Shown: piece by piece, positions 9,648 to 24,600 of the stretch
Layout of the letters: each line of letters opens with the position of its first letter
Numbering within the stretch: position 1 is the stretch's first letter
DNA from: Anthonomus grandis grandis
Taxonomy: Eukaryota; Arthropoda; Insecta; Coleoptera; Curculionidae
Direction of reading: 5' to 3'
Length of the DNA stretch: 64,000 nt
Assembly (NCBI RefSeq): GCF_022605725.1
Contig: NC_065546.1
Span: forward strand, 33,848,227 to 33,912,226
Made by a program: the position numbers and the translations under genes
The notes under the pieces: generated by a model
The model's database searches: none
Told to the model about the DNA's origin: nothing
What the model saw: only the letters and a program-made list of their open reading frames with translations

Positions 9648-12600
9648 TTATGAAGGCAGCCGCTGTTGTAATAACTTCCAAGCCTTAAGGACCTGAATTT
9701 TTGTATATTCTACTTCCCAGAGGGTGCAAAAAACTACATTGGCAGATTTAATGTATTCCTTGTTGGTTATCTGGGAAGAAAGTCTGCTTTTTGCTTGCTC
9801 TTCTGTTAAATTGTTTCTGGTTTTTAGTCTGTTGATTGCTTCCAGGGGTGGTATAAATGTCACCCAAACCTTGGCAAAAAAATCATTAACATTTGAGATA
9901 TATTTTAAATAAAAATTCTTCTTTATAATATTTCTATACAAAATTTATTTAACATCAATTCTAATTTGATAAGAACGACTTTCCAGTTTTTAAATCCAAG
10001 TTGTAACACAAGTGATGACTTTAATAGGCTCGTTCAGTTAAATTTCCCTAAACAAGTTTATTCACCTTTTTATGAAGTATTATCTACACATACCACATAA
10101 AAAAAATTTCACCTTGATTGAATAAAAATTAAAAAAGTTACACGTTTTTAAATATCAAAATATTTCCCGCGTCGGAAATTTACCGCTGTGACGTCATAGT
10201 ATCTCTCGAGTCGAGACTGGCCAAGCAGGGCAGAGGCAGGATGCATACGTTTAGATTCATAATAATTTTATCTGCAGCATTGCAAAGTAAATTAGTGCTG
10301 TGCCGTTTTGTGTTATTTTATAGAGTAGTTATTGTAACTTTGTCATAAAAAATGTGCGATCTGGATTATGTTAAGGCAGATTGCTCCAATATGCCGGAAG
10401 TAGATATCATTATGGCAATGGACTATTTCAATAATGATCGAGACTTTATCAGTGCAGAAATGAGGGGTATTAAAATGCAGCAGTAAGTGTTTTATACATT
10501 ATAATATAGTATTGTAGTAAAATATAAGAATTTTCTTTTATAATTAAATGTGGAAAAATTTCGGCCAACCTTCCCTACAGTGTAATTCCCTACATGTATT
10601 AAATATAGCATTATACATTTTATAATGTAATATTAAATTTCTGTTGATCGTGTCCAGGTTATTTCCTTCTATTTTTAAAATGTAATAAAATAAACGCAAA
10701 TCTTATTGTATTCGATGGATTTTTTTTTTAGTTTTTTTATAAGATTCTGGAAGAAATTTTTAAGGAGTTAATAATATAATTATTCTATGCGAGTGTAGTT
10801 TTAATAAGGTTTATTTTATGCATGCCTATTACTAAAATTAAAATAAAAAATACAACATTTTCCCCATTTGCATAGTCTTTTGTATTGTTTTAGGTCTGCC
10901 CGTCAACATTATGGAGACAATGCTGTGGGTTATGTTCAACTTACTAAACTCAAACTCAAAAATGCTTTATTGTCAATATAAACATAGAAGTTGTAGACAA
11001 ATCCCATAGACATTAAATGAATAAAAACGAGAAACTAATTTAAAATAAAATAAAATTATATAAAACTTTGAAAAATACTTAAATGCTAATCATTAAAAAA
11101 TTCACTTAAACTATAGTACGCTTTACTAGCAAGAAATATTTTCGTCCTTGTACGTAGGCTTTTTTCAGTCTTAAGTTGTCTTATTTCTAGGGGAAGTTTA
11201 TTAAACAGCTTTCTACCTCCATATATGGTAGAGCTACGGACAAGTTCAAAATGAGGAATGGGCAGCCTCAACAAATAATTTTGTCGCGTATTATAGCGGC
11301 TTCCTAAGTGGAGTTCCTGTTTATATTTTCTAAAAACTAAGCAAACTGTTTCCAAAATAAAGATACAACACAGGGTTAAAATATTATGACTTACAAAAAG
11401 CGGGCGACATGAGTCACGAGGCTTGGCCCCACATAGATATCTAATGGCCCTTTTCTGGAGTACAAACACTGAACTATAAAGTGAATTTGAACATGAACCC
11501 CAAAAGTAAATTCCATATCGAAGGTGCGACTCGATAATCGCGAAGTATGCAGATCTGGCGATGGAGAAATTAAGACTGGTGGCAATAACCCTTAGGGCGT
11601 AGCAGCCTGATGAGACTTTTCTACATACATTCACAATTCTTTAATTCACAGGTCTTTAAATTTAAGGAACTTGTTTATGGAAAGACCCAAAAACTTACTG
11701 AACGGTGGCATGGTGATGGCTTCATTATTCAAACATATATCATTTGTATTACATTTAAAATTAAGGATATTTGTTTTGGAAACATTAAATGTCAAAAAAT
11801 TTGCATCACACCAGTCTTTTATTTTTAACAAATCTGCACGTATATTGGCCTCCATTTGAGAAACATCAGAGTCGTGCCAGAGGATGGTGGTATCATCGGC
11901 AAACAATGTAAATTTGCCAGTTACCTGCAGTTGTGGCAGATCGTTCACATAAATGAGAAACAGTAAAGGACCAAGTACTGATCCTTGCGGAACACCCACA
12001 TTTATATTAAGTTCCTTAGAGATACCACCATTAAATTTGACAGCCTGGACACGATTTGATAAGTAGGAACGAAACCACTTAAGGGCAGTTCCTCTGAAAC
12101 CATAGAGCTCCAGTTTCATCAGCAGCACTTTGTGACTCACGCAGTCAAATGCCTTGGACAAGTCACAGAATACCGCTGCTGCAACTTCACCAACATTCAG
12201 TCGGTTGTACAGGTGCTCTAGAAAGCTAAAGATAGCATCATTTGTGCTCACAGACTCACGAAAGCCAAACTGCTGAAGACTCAATAGGCCAAACCTATTT
12301 AAAAATAAAACCATCCTCACCTTAACGAGCCGTTCCACTATCTTGGCTAGTAGGTGAGTAGGCAATAACGCTATAGGTCTAAAGTTAGAAGGACAGTCGC
12401 GATCGCCACCCTTGTAAAGAGGAACAATCATTGCTCTTTTTAAGCACTCTGGGAAAACTCCAGACATAAATGAAAAGTTAATTGACTCGGCCAAGACTTG
12501 CAAAGCAACAAGAGGTAAAGCAGAAAATATTTTAAGAGAAAGCCCATCCCAACCTGATGAACTCTTATTCTTAATATTAACCATTAACTGTTTAAGCTCT

Positions 12601-15600
12601 TCTACACTTGTGGGGGCAAAAAAGAAAGATTCGGCTACTACCACATTGCTGAGATAGCTCCTGGGATCTATTTTTTGTGAGAGATTGGCTGCAAGGTTAC
12701 TAGCAATATCACAGTAGAAGGAATTGAGGACATTGGAATCTAAGGTACTTGGAATAACCAAGACATTATTTTTGCCCCTTAGCTCATTTAAAATCTTCCA
12801 AGGCTCTTTTGCTCTGTTGGAGGAATTATTTATCCTCATTTGAAAGTAGGTCCACTTAGCCATTTTGATTGAGTTTCTGTAAATCTTGCGGTATCTGTTA
12901 TAATAATTTAAAAATGTTGCATTGTTCATAGCGTATTTCCTAATGTAAAAAAGAGAGCGCATATCTTTCCCAGATACTCGTAAACCCTTAGTATACCAAG
13001 GTTTTCTATTTCGTTTCTTAATATTGACAACAGGAAAAGCAGTGTTAAAATTGTTTAATACTATTTGATGAAAGCTATGCAGTGGGTTAACAGTAGTCAA
13101 TACATTATTCCAACTTGACATATTGCAAAGCAAGGAGAATTTGCGGAAATTAGCTCTAGTATAAAGTCCATCGCGTGCAAACTTATTCTCATTAGCTGCA
13201 CTATTAAGCTTTACTAATCCCACTATTGCCTCATGGTCAGACAAACCGGCATTGATTGTTGTACACTGATTTTCGTGTTGGTTAAAATTCGTACAGAAGT
13301 AATCTATCAGTGAGGAAGAAAATGCTGAAATCCGGGTTGGCTGATCCACGTGCATTTTAAAATTAAATGAGTTTAACAGATTAAAAAGCATTCGATTTGA
13401 TCCATTAGATTTGTCTAAAAAATTTACATTAAGATCGCCAGTCAGAATCAACATCGCATTAACCGAAATTTCACGTAAGAGGATCTCCAACTTTTCTAAA
13501 AACAAATCTAAATTACCAGATAGAGATCGATACAATCCTAAAATATACAAATTTAACTTACTGCTAAATACAATAGAAAACTCGCACACCTTTTCAATCA
13601 ATAGATGATCAAATCTGTCAATAGTAATAAACACAAATTTAGTTAAAAAAGCTTTCTCTAACATAATGAAAGTACCACCATGTGTATATTGCTTGCATGA
13701 AAATTTGGGAATTAGTACATAACCAGGGATATCAATAGGCTCGTCAGTCCTCAACCAGTGTTCAACAAGAATTAACACACTAGGAAAGTTCTATTAAAGA
13801 TTCTAAAAATAGTTTCAATTCGCTAACTTTTGAACGCACAGATTGAACATTAAGAAATGCAAGGGAAACTTGATTATGGTGGGAGTTTCTATTAAAAAAG
13901 AAGATCCAATAGCAAGGGTGTCTATAGATTGGTCTAGTTGACGCGTAACCGAATACCTTCGATCAAGGGTGTATCGCTGATTATCCCACTATTGCTAATA
14001 CCTAAAGATGCTAATACTAATTTGGATGACAGAAAAGTATTTTTAACATATAAAGATAAAAGTTTGCACATAGATTTGGCAGAGTGACGGTACCTAAAAT
14101 TTTGTCTGACATCAGTAATTATTCTCACAGAAAAGTTACGGTTACAGATGAAAGAATTCATAAAATGAATTGTATTGTAATATCTGCTTTTTGAGCACTT
14201 ATTAAAATCGCATTTAATACAAACAATTACATTAGTTATCCTGCCCATTGATAGCAAGGACTTTATTTGGGAAAAAGATGGCAATGTACAAGAAAAATCA
14301 AGACAAACAACAACAACATCATTCTTCGTATAGTTAACGATTAGCGGAAACGCATAATTACATAAGGTCTGGGCTGTAACATTACTAAACACATAACCAC
14401 AGGTGTTGTATGACGAGCTCAGAATACCTGAGAGAAGAGAAACCTCTGGCACTAGAGTCACCATAAATTAGTACATTTGATTTTGCTCGTGGGTTGAAAT
14501 GCGCTTTTGCTAAGCAGTTTGTAGATTTTGATTGAAGATTTGAAGTCGTCAAATACTAATACAATACAAACTTACTAATACAAACATACTAATAATAAAT
14601 GCTATTTAAAAGCCAAGGTTACCCCAGAACATAAAATAAAGTCGAAAAACTATAATGTACCTTGTGTAATCGATGAATTGCAAAAAACAGTTGTTGAGGT
14701 AAATTGTCATGATTGTCCGGCATCGGAGAGAAGTTGCAAACTTGCAGTGGCATTTTTAATGTGGGTACACCGTAGGAGCGAAGAGCCGTCTCCAACTGAA
14801 AAAGTTTGTTATTGGAAGAGATCAATTTTAGCTGCAGCTTCAAGTACAAAAAAATTTATAACCACCGAAGACTTTGGCGCCAACAAATCTATATCTTCAA
14901 ATAATAATTTTTTAAATGATGACTTGAAGCAAAAAAAAGGAAAATTGAGAATAGCACTATGAGATACCATCTGTCTCAAAATTACGATTGTGTTTCCCTT
15001 TATCAACTAAAAATTTGTTTTATGTTTACTAATAATGTCAACGACGCAAACATATTTTGAATTATTACAAACAAAAAATGGACGAAGATTTGCTGAAACA
15101 AATCGAAATTAAAACTAGGAACCAGTCCAGATGTAGGGTATGGTCTGAGCTTAGATACGCACGGATAACTGCATCGAAAGCATATGAAACTACTAGTAGA
15201 AAATATTTTAGGTGCCAAAATTTTTCAAACAGAAGCCATGAAAAGGGGCCTTGAATTAGAAGAACCTGTCTTGAAGGTACTTTTCAAGGAAAATTCCCAA
15301 ACCTTTCAAAAATCTGGACTCTCTCTTTCAAAAGAGTGTCCCCTGATTGGTGCGAGTCCAGATGCCTTAAATGAAGACTACGTTGTAGAAATCAAATGCC
15401 CTTCTTTAGATAAACCGTTTAATAACTTTATAGATGTTGATAGCAATATAAAAAGTAAATATTACCATCAAATACAAATGCAAATCCATCTTACAAACAA
15501 AAAAAAAGGCATTTATTTTGTAGCAAGCCCTGATCAAAACAACAAAATCACTTACAAATACTGTGATTATGATCAAAAAATTGTTGATAACATGTTAAAT

Positions 15601-18600
15601 AAATTAACACATTTTTGGATTAATGCTATTTACAATAAAATTTAAATAACTTATATATCTTGTTTGTTAACTTATATATTTGCTTATATATCTGTATATT
15701 TATTAAAGCACTTGCTATTATTACAATGTTATCTAAATATTTTATTAGGCTTGAGTGAACACAAGCATGAGGCTCTAAAATAGCTTATTCCCGTATTCTT
15801 GATATGACTCTTTCGACGTGAATTCGCAGACTAGCAATCTTTTTGGAATGTTTGACTTCCTGCTTTGAATTTTTAATTTTTGCCGAAACCGATGGTGGTC
15901 TAACTAGCATGTTATTTTTTGTCATTAAAAGTTCATCAATGTGTTTAAATCCACGATCTGCCATAACATGCGCTTTAATTTCTAACATATCCAAAAATGC
16001 CGATTCTTCCACGATCATTTTGTCGGTAGTCCAGCCACCAAAACCTCTAGATACATAGGAAATTAGCCCATCAGGAGTACAAGCTATAAGGTATTTCATA
16101 GTATTGCTTTTTTTATAAAAGCAATAAAAGGACAAGAAAAGGACTGCAGAATGGGGTTTCCCGGTTTCTGGATGGAAATTTCAAAGCAATCGATTATGCA
16201 CGACACATTTTTTAATCTTCTTCGAAAAGGTATTGGCAAACATTTTTGGGTTTCTGAAAGCGACTTCCACTGGATAAATGAATTTAAATGTTCAGCTATT
16301 TTTGGCACTGTTTTTTTAATTATTGCGCAAACTGTTGCAGCCGATATACAAAAATCATCTGCTAATATTTTATAAGAAAGGTTAAGTTTAATTTTTTTTA
16401 AGTTACAAATATTTCAATTTTTGTTAGCTGACTTCTTGTGGAAAACATGTCAACAATAAAAATTGAGTGACTAGGTATCCCAATATACATTTTCGGATTT
16501 TTCTCTATGACAAAAATAATGCGCTTTTCTATATTGTTCTTATTATTAAATTCTTTTTCAGCTTCTTCCGATGAAGTATAGTCATCAGATGTTGGTTTGT
16601 AGGACGTCGAATATTCTGAACTCGAACTACTGCTGGGCGAATAGCTTGTTTTCATTATATCTTTTGGTGTTATTTGCTTCTGTTTTCCCTTAGTTGTTAC
16701 TTTAAATATGTTACACTCAACATATTTTGATCTCATTGTGGCCTTAATATTAACTTGAACACTCTTATTTACCTGTCGATCTTCCGCCTGGGCATTTTCA
16801 GAACTACTTTCTAGTCCGATTTGCGAAATATTTATACTAGATTCGCTGTTTGCCGATGAAAATCGAGTTTTCTTTGTACTTGTAGATGCTTCTTCTAAAC
16901 ATCTTTGTCGCTGTTTCTTATGAAAAACACTTCGAGTATCTCTGGTATGTGCAGATTTTCGTTGTTTTTGGCAATCAAAAATGTGTGGAACAACTCCCGG
17001 CTTAATCTTAATTCTTACATTATTCATTATCTTGCAACGCATGTAATTGTCCACATCATTTTTAAACTAAAATTAAATATACGACATTAATGATAATATA
17101 ATTTAGTAATTCTAAAAACACTTAGATCAAAATGATCCTCACAGCAATACTTTGTTGAATTATTGCTCACAAATTCAGTTCTACGCATAGCTTCCTGCCA
17201 CAACTTCCTTGTTTTTATGTCTTTTGGCAAAGTAATAAACATTTTATCAGGGCTGGTCACACTAGTGTTTTTAGATTGCGGTACTATACAATATTTATAA
17301 TTTTTCTTTTCGTGTTCTACTTCAATCTGCGTAAAAATTGAACGCCAAAAAAACAATCAATCATAATATTCAGTAGACAAGCATCCAATTTTAACCGATA
17401 CAAATACGAAACAAAACTAAACTTGTTAAAACAATCCGTTTATTATAGTGAGCATCGCGACACGAGTCATCGAGCGGCGGACCGACGCGATGCGTGGGCA
17501 AGAGATGTAGTGACGTCATCGCCGCATACTCGATACCGCGGAGTTTTTTAAATTTGCGGTATTTAAATAATTTATTTAAATATGAAATCGGAATCAGAAA
17601 ATTATGAAATTTTTGCATAACTATTAAACTCAGCATACTCTTTTAGAATATGCAATAAAAAAATATGCTGAACGAGCCTAGTGTAAGAGATGATTCCTTA
17701 TAATTTTTTAAGTAAAAAAGTTCATTTATAACAGTATGTCTGGAAGGGTGTTTGTGTGAAACTTTTTTTAAATCAATTTTTTATTAATTTCTAAATAATG
17801 TGGTTACAAAATTTGTTAAAATTTTTATAATTTGTTAATTATTTTTATAAGGTATATCTTGAAATTCTCACATTCCATTTCTTGTCGCTTTATTTTTTGG
17901 TCCGTTCTTCGATTTCTTATTTAAGCACTTACAATGGTTTTTGGTCTCTATAAAAAAATAAAATGCTTCAAAATTACCTGAAAAATGACCAGTATGATTA
18001 ATATTTAAAAACTAAAGAAAGCTTCCAATAAACTAATTAATAAGATACTACTTTTGATGCAAATTTTAAATAATAATTGAAATGGTTAGCTGATTAAAAT
18101 GATTGCTTTTGTGTGTACGGCACCACTTTTTCTGCGTTTCATATTTCTATCAAACTATCTAATTAAAAATTAAATTAGAAATAATAAGTCGATTAAAAAA
18201 ATGTAACATCCTGTATCTCAAAATTGGAGCGTCTCCAGATATACATTTATATGCACTTTTTTACAAGGAATTATCCCTTAAAATTAGTCATCACTTTGTT
18301 ACACCCTGTATATTAGATTTATGGACAAAAAAATACAGAGAAGTAACTACCGGTAATTACATAAACACTAGCTTATACCTCATGGCAAAGTTTGTCCCAT
18401 CCTGCTTGACACAAAATAGCAGCTTCTACACAAATTACATCTGCCGAAGTATTCCCAATTATTTGGTGAATTTCATCTGCTATTGCCGGCCATAAAATAT
18501 CCGTTAAATTCTTCATTTCTATCTGAAATAAACCATAAATAAAAAATTCATTCTTACTCATTTCATATGATCGTTACCGGGTTATTAAACACCATTCCGC

Positions 18601-21600
18601 CCAACACTTTCCTATCAATTTGTCCATCAGAAGAGACAATTTCAGAGCCAAAATGCTCAACAACCTTTTTGTAACACGGTCCTTCAATTGTATACATTTT
18701 ATGGCCCAATTTATCACAATCTATTACTTCAACATTCAGGTTTTTTAAGTGGGACACTATGCCAGACTTACCACTTGCTATACCACCTAAAATAGTGCAT
18801 TAGATAGCAATCTTTCTCTATTAAATAATAGTCAACTAAGTTAGTACCTGTAAGGCCTATTATATATGGCTTATTAGGAATACATTTCTTTTCAACTGGT
18901 TTCACAAGTTCCCCCAATAATCTCAATCTGTAGTTGCTTGAACTGACTTTTAATTCCTCTTTAGGTTGCGGGTTTGGTTCATCAATAAATGGTATAGGGA
19001 CAATTTCTAAAGGGCTTAAATTTTTCTTTGTTCTAACTATAACAAAAATTGCGTATCACAATTGATAAATAAAAAAATGCAACAGCAATAATTTCAATAG
19101 ATTTTACCTACTCTCATTAATTTTTTCGCCCCCGCGAACAGTTTCTTCACTAACAACAATCATTTCTATTGATGGATCCACTATGGCTGGTCCAAAAGGA
19201 TCATACAGGCTGCAAATGTTATATTCCAAATCTGGATAGATGTCGGTGACAAAACTTCTGACATTATTAACTCTCACCTCTACATCTTGGATAAGTTCCC
19301 ACAATAGTTTCCCTATAATGGAAGTGGCTGTAATGGAAAAAATAATTTGACTTGATTTATCCCTACCTTGAATCATATTTTCTTCAGTAATCCCCACTGT
19401 TAACTTATCAGTTGTTCTTATAATAGCATCTGTTAGTAGTAATTTATGAGCAGTATGTAAACGATCAAAAGTCCCTAAAAATAAACTAAATAAGTCCAAG
19501 GAGTTTATTAGAACCCACCCAACAACCTCCTAAACAAGTATGTTTAAACAGTTTATGATCTCCTTTGTTCACAAAGTTTACATCTTCATCTTCACCAGCA
19601 TAATCAAAAGTTATCACATCATATTTGGTTGCAGGGTTTAATATCCTGCTCCCTATAAATGCTTCTATATCAGTTTTCATGTATTTTTTGTCAAATATAA
19701 ATACATCAATTGGATTTTGGGTTTTTACTTCAAGAGAATCAGATTTTAGGCCTGTAAGTAACACTCGAACGTCCAGGTGGTTGCAAAGCTTTGTAACCTA
19801 AAATGAAATGAATATATTACTATACAACAGTATAGCTTTTACAATGAGCAATAAGGGATATGTATCCTGCATTAGCTTAAGATTACTTACATATAAGACA
19901 GATATAGCTTTAAATTTTATGTTAAGCACACAATAGATATAAAATTACAAAAATAAAATTATTACAATTTCAAACCATTTAAAACAAAATCACAAGTTTA
20001 AAATTCTGACACTAGATAATTAAAAATCTCTTCACAACAGCCTGATACCTATTGAGTAGTAAGTAATTCATGAATTTCTCTTGGGAGCCACCTATTCTAT
20101 TCTATTTAAATGTAGGTGCAAAGTGGAGTATTGCATTCCAAGAGGTTCTTAGTCTAAGAAGGTGATCACGGGTCTCCTCAACAGTCCTATATTGACTCTT
20201 ATTCCTAAAAGCATTACAGATATAACTCATATAAGAAATGGTAAGTATGTCAGAATGGTGAACCACAGGTTTTGCATAATTTCCGTAGGCAGCTCTAACA
20301 ACAACTTGTGCTGCTCTACTCTGCAAACCAAACTGTCTTACCAGATATGCAGAATGGCCCCAGACAAGTAAACCATATAAACAAGCTGAATGCACAAAAG
20401 AATGGTAGGTTACCAATACAACAATAAAACCCTTTGAGGTAAATTTCTCAAAAGAAATACATTAGATTCAAACCTTTTAAAACAAGACATATGCTTTTCA
20501 AAAATTAATTTTTGGTGCAGACTTATTCCTAAAAACTGTATTCAAATTCAAATTGAAAACATGCTTTATTATCATAAATACATGGAATTTATTGATAAAG
20601 CTACTTATAATATAAAACATAAACATAAGTCGACATATTACTAACACATAATTAAAAAAAAAACAATACTGGGTTCAACATGCTAGCATAAACAATAATA
20701 CAAAGTGTAACTAATTCAAGATGAAATGAGTTAAAATTTTCTGAGAGTAACATCAAAATCATCAGTAAAAAAAATAATATAAAACAAAAAAAATATAAGA
20801 TAAAAAATCAAACCTTTAAATCTTAATTAAAAATAATTGTCCTATGGGCCTATTCCCAATTATCTTCAAAAAACTCTGTTAGGCTGTAAAATGCTTGCTT
20901 TTAAGCAGTTCTGTTAAGGACTTTTTAAATCAAGGAGGACTTTTAGAGGCTTGATGCAGTTTGGAAGATGGTTAAAAAATTGTATGCTCAAGTACATAAG
21001 GGAATTCCATGTTAGTTCACTTTTCAGGATGGGCAATGGAATATTGTAATTTTGTCTGATATTGTAATATTTTGAGGTGCCATGAATTACAAGATATGAT
21101 TTATATTGTTTATATATTTAGCAAGCAGATTTCACAATAAATCAGCAACATAAGGTAAGTTTCTTTAAATATTTAAATAGGGGTCTACATAAGTCCTGTG
21201 GAGATTTATGACAGAGTTAAAAAGCCCTTGACTGCATCAACCCCAAAATGCAATTCCATACCATAGGTGACTTTCAATCAAAGAAAAGTAGACCGATTTT
21301 GCAGATTCAAATTGCACTTCATTTGCAATCACTCAACAGCATAACATCCTCTAGCCAGTTTTTGCCTCAATGCTGATATATGGTCACAAAACTTCAGTTT
21401 ATCATTGATAACAATTCTAAGAAATCTGTTGGAATTATTCACTTCCAGTTCTTTGTTATGAATCACTAACTGGTCTGGGCCTACAGGGGCTACGAAAGGG
21501 AACTGCACACATGTAGCATATGGCTCTTTTTTGCAAAATAAATAGAGAGCTGAACAAATACTGATAGCACACACCCCAAAACACAATACCATATCTCAGA

Positions 21601-24600
21601 TGAGACTCAATAAGAGCATGGTAGGCAATTTTAGCCACATCAAGTCCCAGAGAATGTGTTATTACTCTAATAGCATAACAGTTGGACGATAACTTCCCTA
21701 TTAAAGAGGAGATATGATTTTCAAATTTTAATTGCTTATCAATCGTCAGGCCCAAAAATTTGCATGTTTCAGAAGGACTTATTGTTTCATTTTGCAAAGT
21801 GACAGTTCCAAGGTTACATTTATTAAAAGTTAAAATATTAGTTTTAGAAATATTAAAAGTTAATCTATTAGATTCACACCATTACTTTACAAGAATTAAA
21901 TCTTCATCAACGATATTCTTTAACCTCTTGGTGTCAGTGTCATGCCAAAGTAATGTTGTATCATCCGCCAAGATAGTAAATTTGCCCCTAATTGGAATTT
22001 GAGAGATATCATTGACATATAGCCGGAACAATATTGGTCCAAGAACAGAACCCTGGGGTACACCCTCATCCATATTCCGGTAGCGCTATTAGGACCTTTA
22101 GTGACAGCCTATCCCATCCAGAGGAAAAAAGTTTAGGAGAGAACTAAAGAAATTAATCTTACCAAAAGCTTACTACAGCATTGAAGAGTATTTTAACGAC
22201 TCATTTTAATATTTAAAATTAATTATATATCTGTTGATCAGATTTATTTTATTATTATTATTTTTTTATTATTCTTGTTTTATGTTGGTTCTCGCCTTTT
22301 CTTTTCTTCTTTTTTGGTTTTTTCTTTGATTATATAAAATATGCTTCTATGTACAATCAAAATCGATTCTGTATTCTGTTTTTGTCCTATATCCTGTATA
22401 ACCAAATAAATACTTGTATTATAAATTCTAGGATTAGGAAGCTTTTAGCACAAGTTTGTAAACTTAGCAAAAGTATATTTTGACTTTGACTTTTATTATT
22501 GTCTGCCCATAAGATGGTGGTGTCATCTGCAAAAATAGTGAATAATCCTCTTATCTGGAGAGATGCCAGGTCATTTATATATAATAGAAATAAAATGGGA
22601 TTGAGAACCCTGAGGAACTCCATCCATGGTGCACTACACAAAATTCAGACAAAGTGCCATTTGACTGAACAGACTGTTTTCTGCCTGACAAAAAAGATTG
22701 AAACCATTCTAGAGCACCTCCCCTAAACCCATATCTAGAAAGCTTACTGAGCAGCATTCCAAATTCGTCTGTAATTTATGGTATCATTTGTTGCACCACC
22801 TTTAAAGAGATGTGTCACAAGGGAAACCTTAAGATTACTTGGAAATGTTGCAGTATCAAAAGGAACATTTATAGCATAAACCATTGAGCCCAGAGCTTTA
22901 TCAGGTAAAGTCTGCAAAACTCTGAATGGACAGTCCATCAATCTCAGATGTTTTTTTATTTTTTATTTCATTTAACAGTTTTTTAATTTCATATGAATCA
23001 GTATGTGTCAAATAAAATGATTGTTGTATAGAGATATTTATTTATTTAGCAGTTTATTTCCAACAGGCAAAGCCCAGTTACAGGAAAATCTACAATTAAT
23101 GTTTTGAAAGTGTAAAGTATTAAATTACTACAAATTAAATAACAAAAAGAAAGAAAAATAAGGAAAACTTAAATTACTATAGTAACATCATGTATATATC
23201 AAAATTAAAGGAGATGTAAATTAACATTAGAATAAACAAAGACAGGGATTTATGGGACAAGGGAAAAAAGGAAGAGAAAAGGAATTATGGTAACTGTTGG
23301 TTTGTCAGAGACAAAATTAGATCCTTTATGAAGCATACAAATATATCACAGGTTGATGATACGGAATTAAAAATTCTGCACATTTGATATATGGGATCCT
23401 GACACCTAATGTTAATTCTGGCGCGATCTAAAGCAAAAGTGATATTTGCTCTAGAAGCAAATCGTGGTACATGAAATAGAATATCATTCAAGAGAGGAGG
23501 AGAATTTATTTGATTATTGGCCAACTTCCATAAGAATGTTACAAAATGAATTGTTCTCCTCATGTCCAGAGATTGCAGAATAAATCTACCTAACATCAGA
23601 TCATGATCATGTCCCCTAACAGGATATATTCCATCCTCATGAAACATAAGAAACTTTAAAACCCTTCTCTGAACACTCTCGATGTAGCCAACATGGCATT
23701 CATAGAAAGGACACCACACCAAGGAACCGTATTTCAGTCTTGATCTAACAAAGGAAAAGTACAATAGTTTTATTGAGTTTGAATTGTTAAAGAGTAGGCT
23801 ATTTCGAATGACAAAACCCAGAAGGTTCAACGAGGAGGTCACTGTCTGTTCAATATGTGGCACAAATGTGAGCCTATCGTCGAATACAACCCCTAGATCT
23901 TTAATAGAAGTACTTCTACAGAGGATTTGATTGTCTATATTGTAATTAAACAAAACAGGATCCTTGGTTTGGTGAAAGGAGATCACACAGCATTTCGAGA
24001 TGTTAAGACATAACTGATTTCGACTGCACCACCCCCTAATTAGGTCCAAGTTACTCTGTAAGAACAAGCAGTCCAGGATACTATTGATACACCAGAATAT
24101 TTTCAGATCATCAGCATAAGCTAGTCTAAGGCAGGAAATCAATTCTATAAGATCATTAATATAAAAGATAAAAAGAAGTGGGCAGAAATTGGATCCCTGT
24201 GGGACTCCAGAAGTTGAAACAAAGGTATTAGATCTGCAACCTTCCACCTCAACAAACTGTAGACTAAAGCAACTAAACCAATAAGGTATGACGAAAGCAA
24301 TGAAATTAGCCTTTCTGAGAAGTTGAATTGCTTGGTCAATTTTTCCAGCAGAATGCTATGATTTATCTGATTGAAAGCCTTACTGAAATCAGGATACACC
24401 ACATCAACCTGACTTTTTCTATTGAGGGCTAAAGAAATGATGCACGACCTTTTAGGAATAAAACCGTGCTGATCTATAGAGAGTAGTGATTGAACTTGGG
24501 GAAGAATTCTGTTATAAACAATAGTTTCAAAAGTTTTGGAAAAATTGCAAAGTATGGAGATAGGTCGGTAGTTGTCGATTCTGTTTATATAGTTTTTTTT

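Larger units (their letters stand above)
10948..14582 (-). mobile_element. B-family non-LTR retrotransposon inserted in the ISL2EU exonuclease gene
   Basis: Oriented on the minus strand, with its 3' tail at the left (repeats of TTTGAG in minus sense, 10948-10960). The flanks AACTTACTAA (10938-10947) and AACATACTAA (14583-14592) look like a 10-bp target duplication with one mismatch; an alternative perfect copy lies at 14569-14578. Removing the element rejoins the exonuclease reading frame. It contains an upstream reading frame (14464-13934), an endonuclease and RT frame (13778-11646) and a C-terminal frame (11634-11086). Family A is a relative (same FADDTTILWH and AYYS end). Confidence 0.88.
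10352..15645 (+). pseudogene. YqaJ-like exonuclease gene of the ISL2EU element, split
   Basis: Exon 1 (10352-10482) starts MCDLDYVKADCSNMPEVDII and ends on ATGCAGCA|GTAAGTG. Exon 2 begins at 10894 (SARQHYGDNAVGYVQLT) and is interrupted at 10947 by a non-LTR insertion. It resumes in frame at 14593 with NKCYLKAKVTPEHK, then a zinc-binding-like segment (CHDCPASERSCKLAVAF, RRSEEPSPTE). The nuclease domain lies at 15090-15645, with LIGASPDAL, VEIKCP and YYHQIQMQ as the catalytic-type D, ExK and Q residues. A frameshift near 15190 and stops near 14960-15060 also break it. In ISL2EU elements this protein is a companion nuclease of unknown exact role. Confidence 0.8.
10027..17683. mobile_element. ISL2EU-type DNA transposon inside Coasy intron 7
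   Basis: Matching 12-bp ends, GGCTCGTTCAG at the left and its complement at the right, sit between TA dinucleotides (10025-10026 and 17684-17685). It carries the two genes typical of ISL2EU elements: a THAP/DDE transposase (minus, 17356-15700) and a YqaJ-type exonuclease (plus, 10352-15645). Both subterminal regions contain a GTGACGTCAT motif (near 10188 and 17511). A B-family non-LTR element splits it at about 10947/14583, so the original length was near 4.0 kb. Assignment comes from gene content plus the TA duplication; it is strong. Confidence 0.85.

Noticed and set aside
15785..16375. Plus-strand frames within the ISL2EU transposase
   Set aside because: They overlap the DDE core on the opposite strand and show no domain of their own.
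10027..17683. YqaJ exonuclease considered as evidence of a viral insertion
   Set aside because: YqaJ-type nucleases are standard second genes of ISL2EU transposons, and the THAP/DDE gene and TA-flanked ends explain the whole unit.
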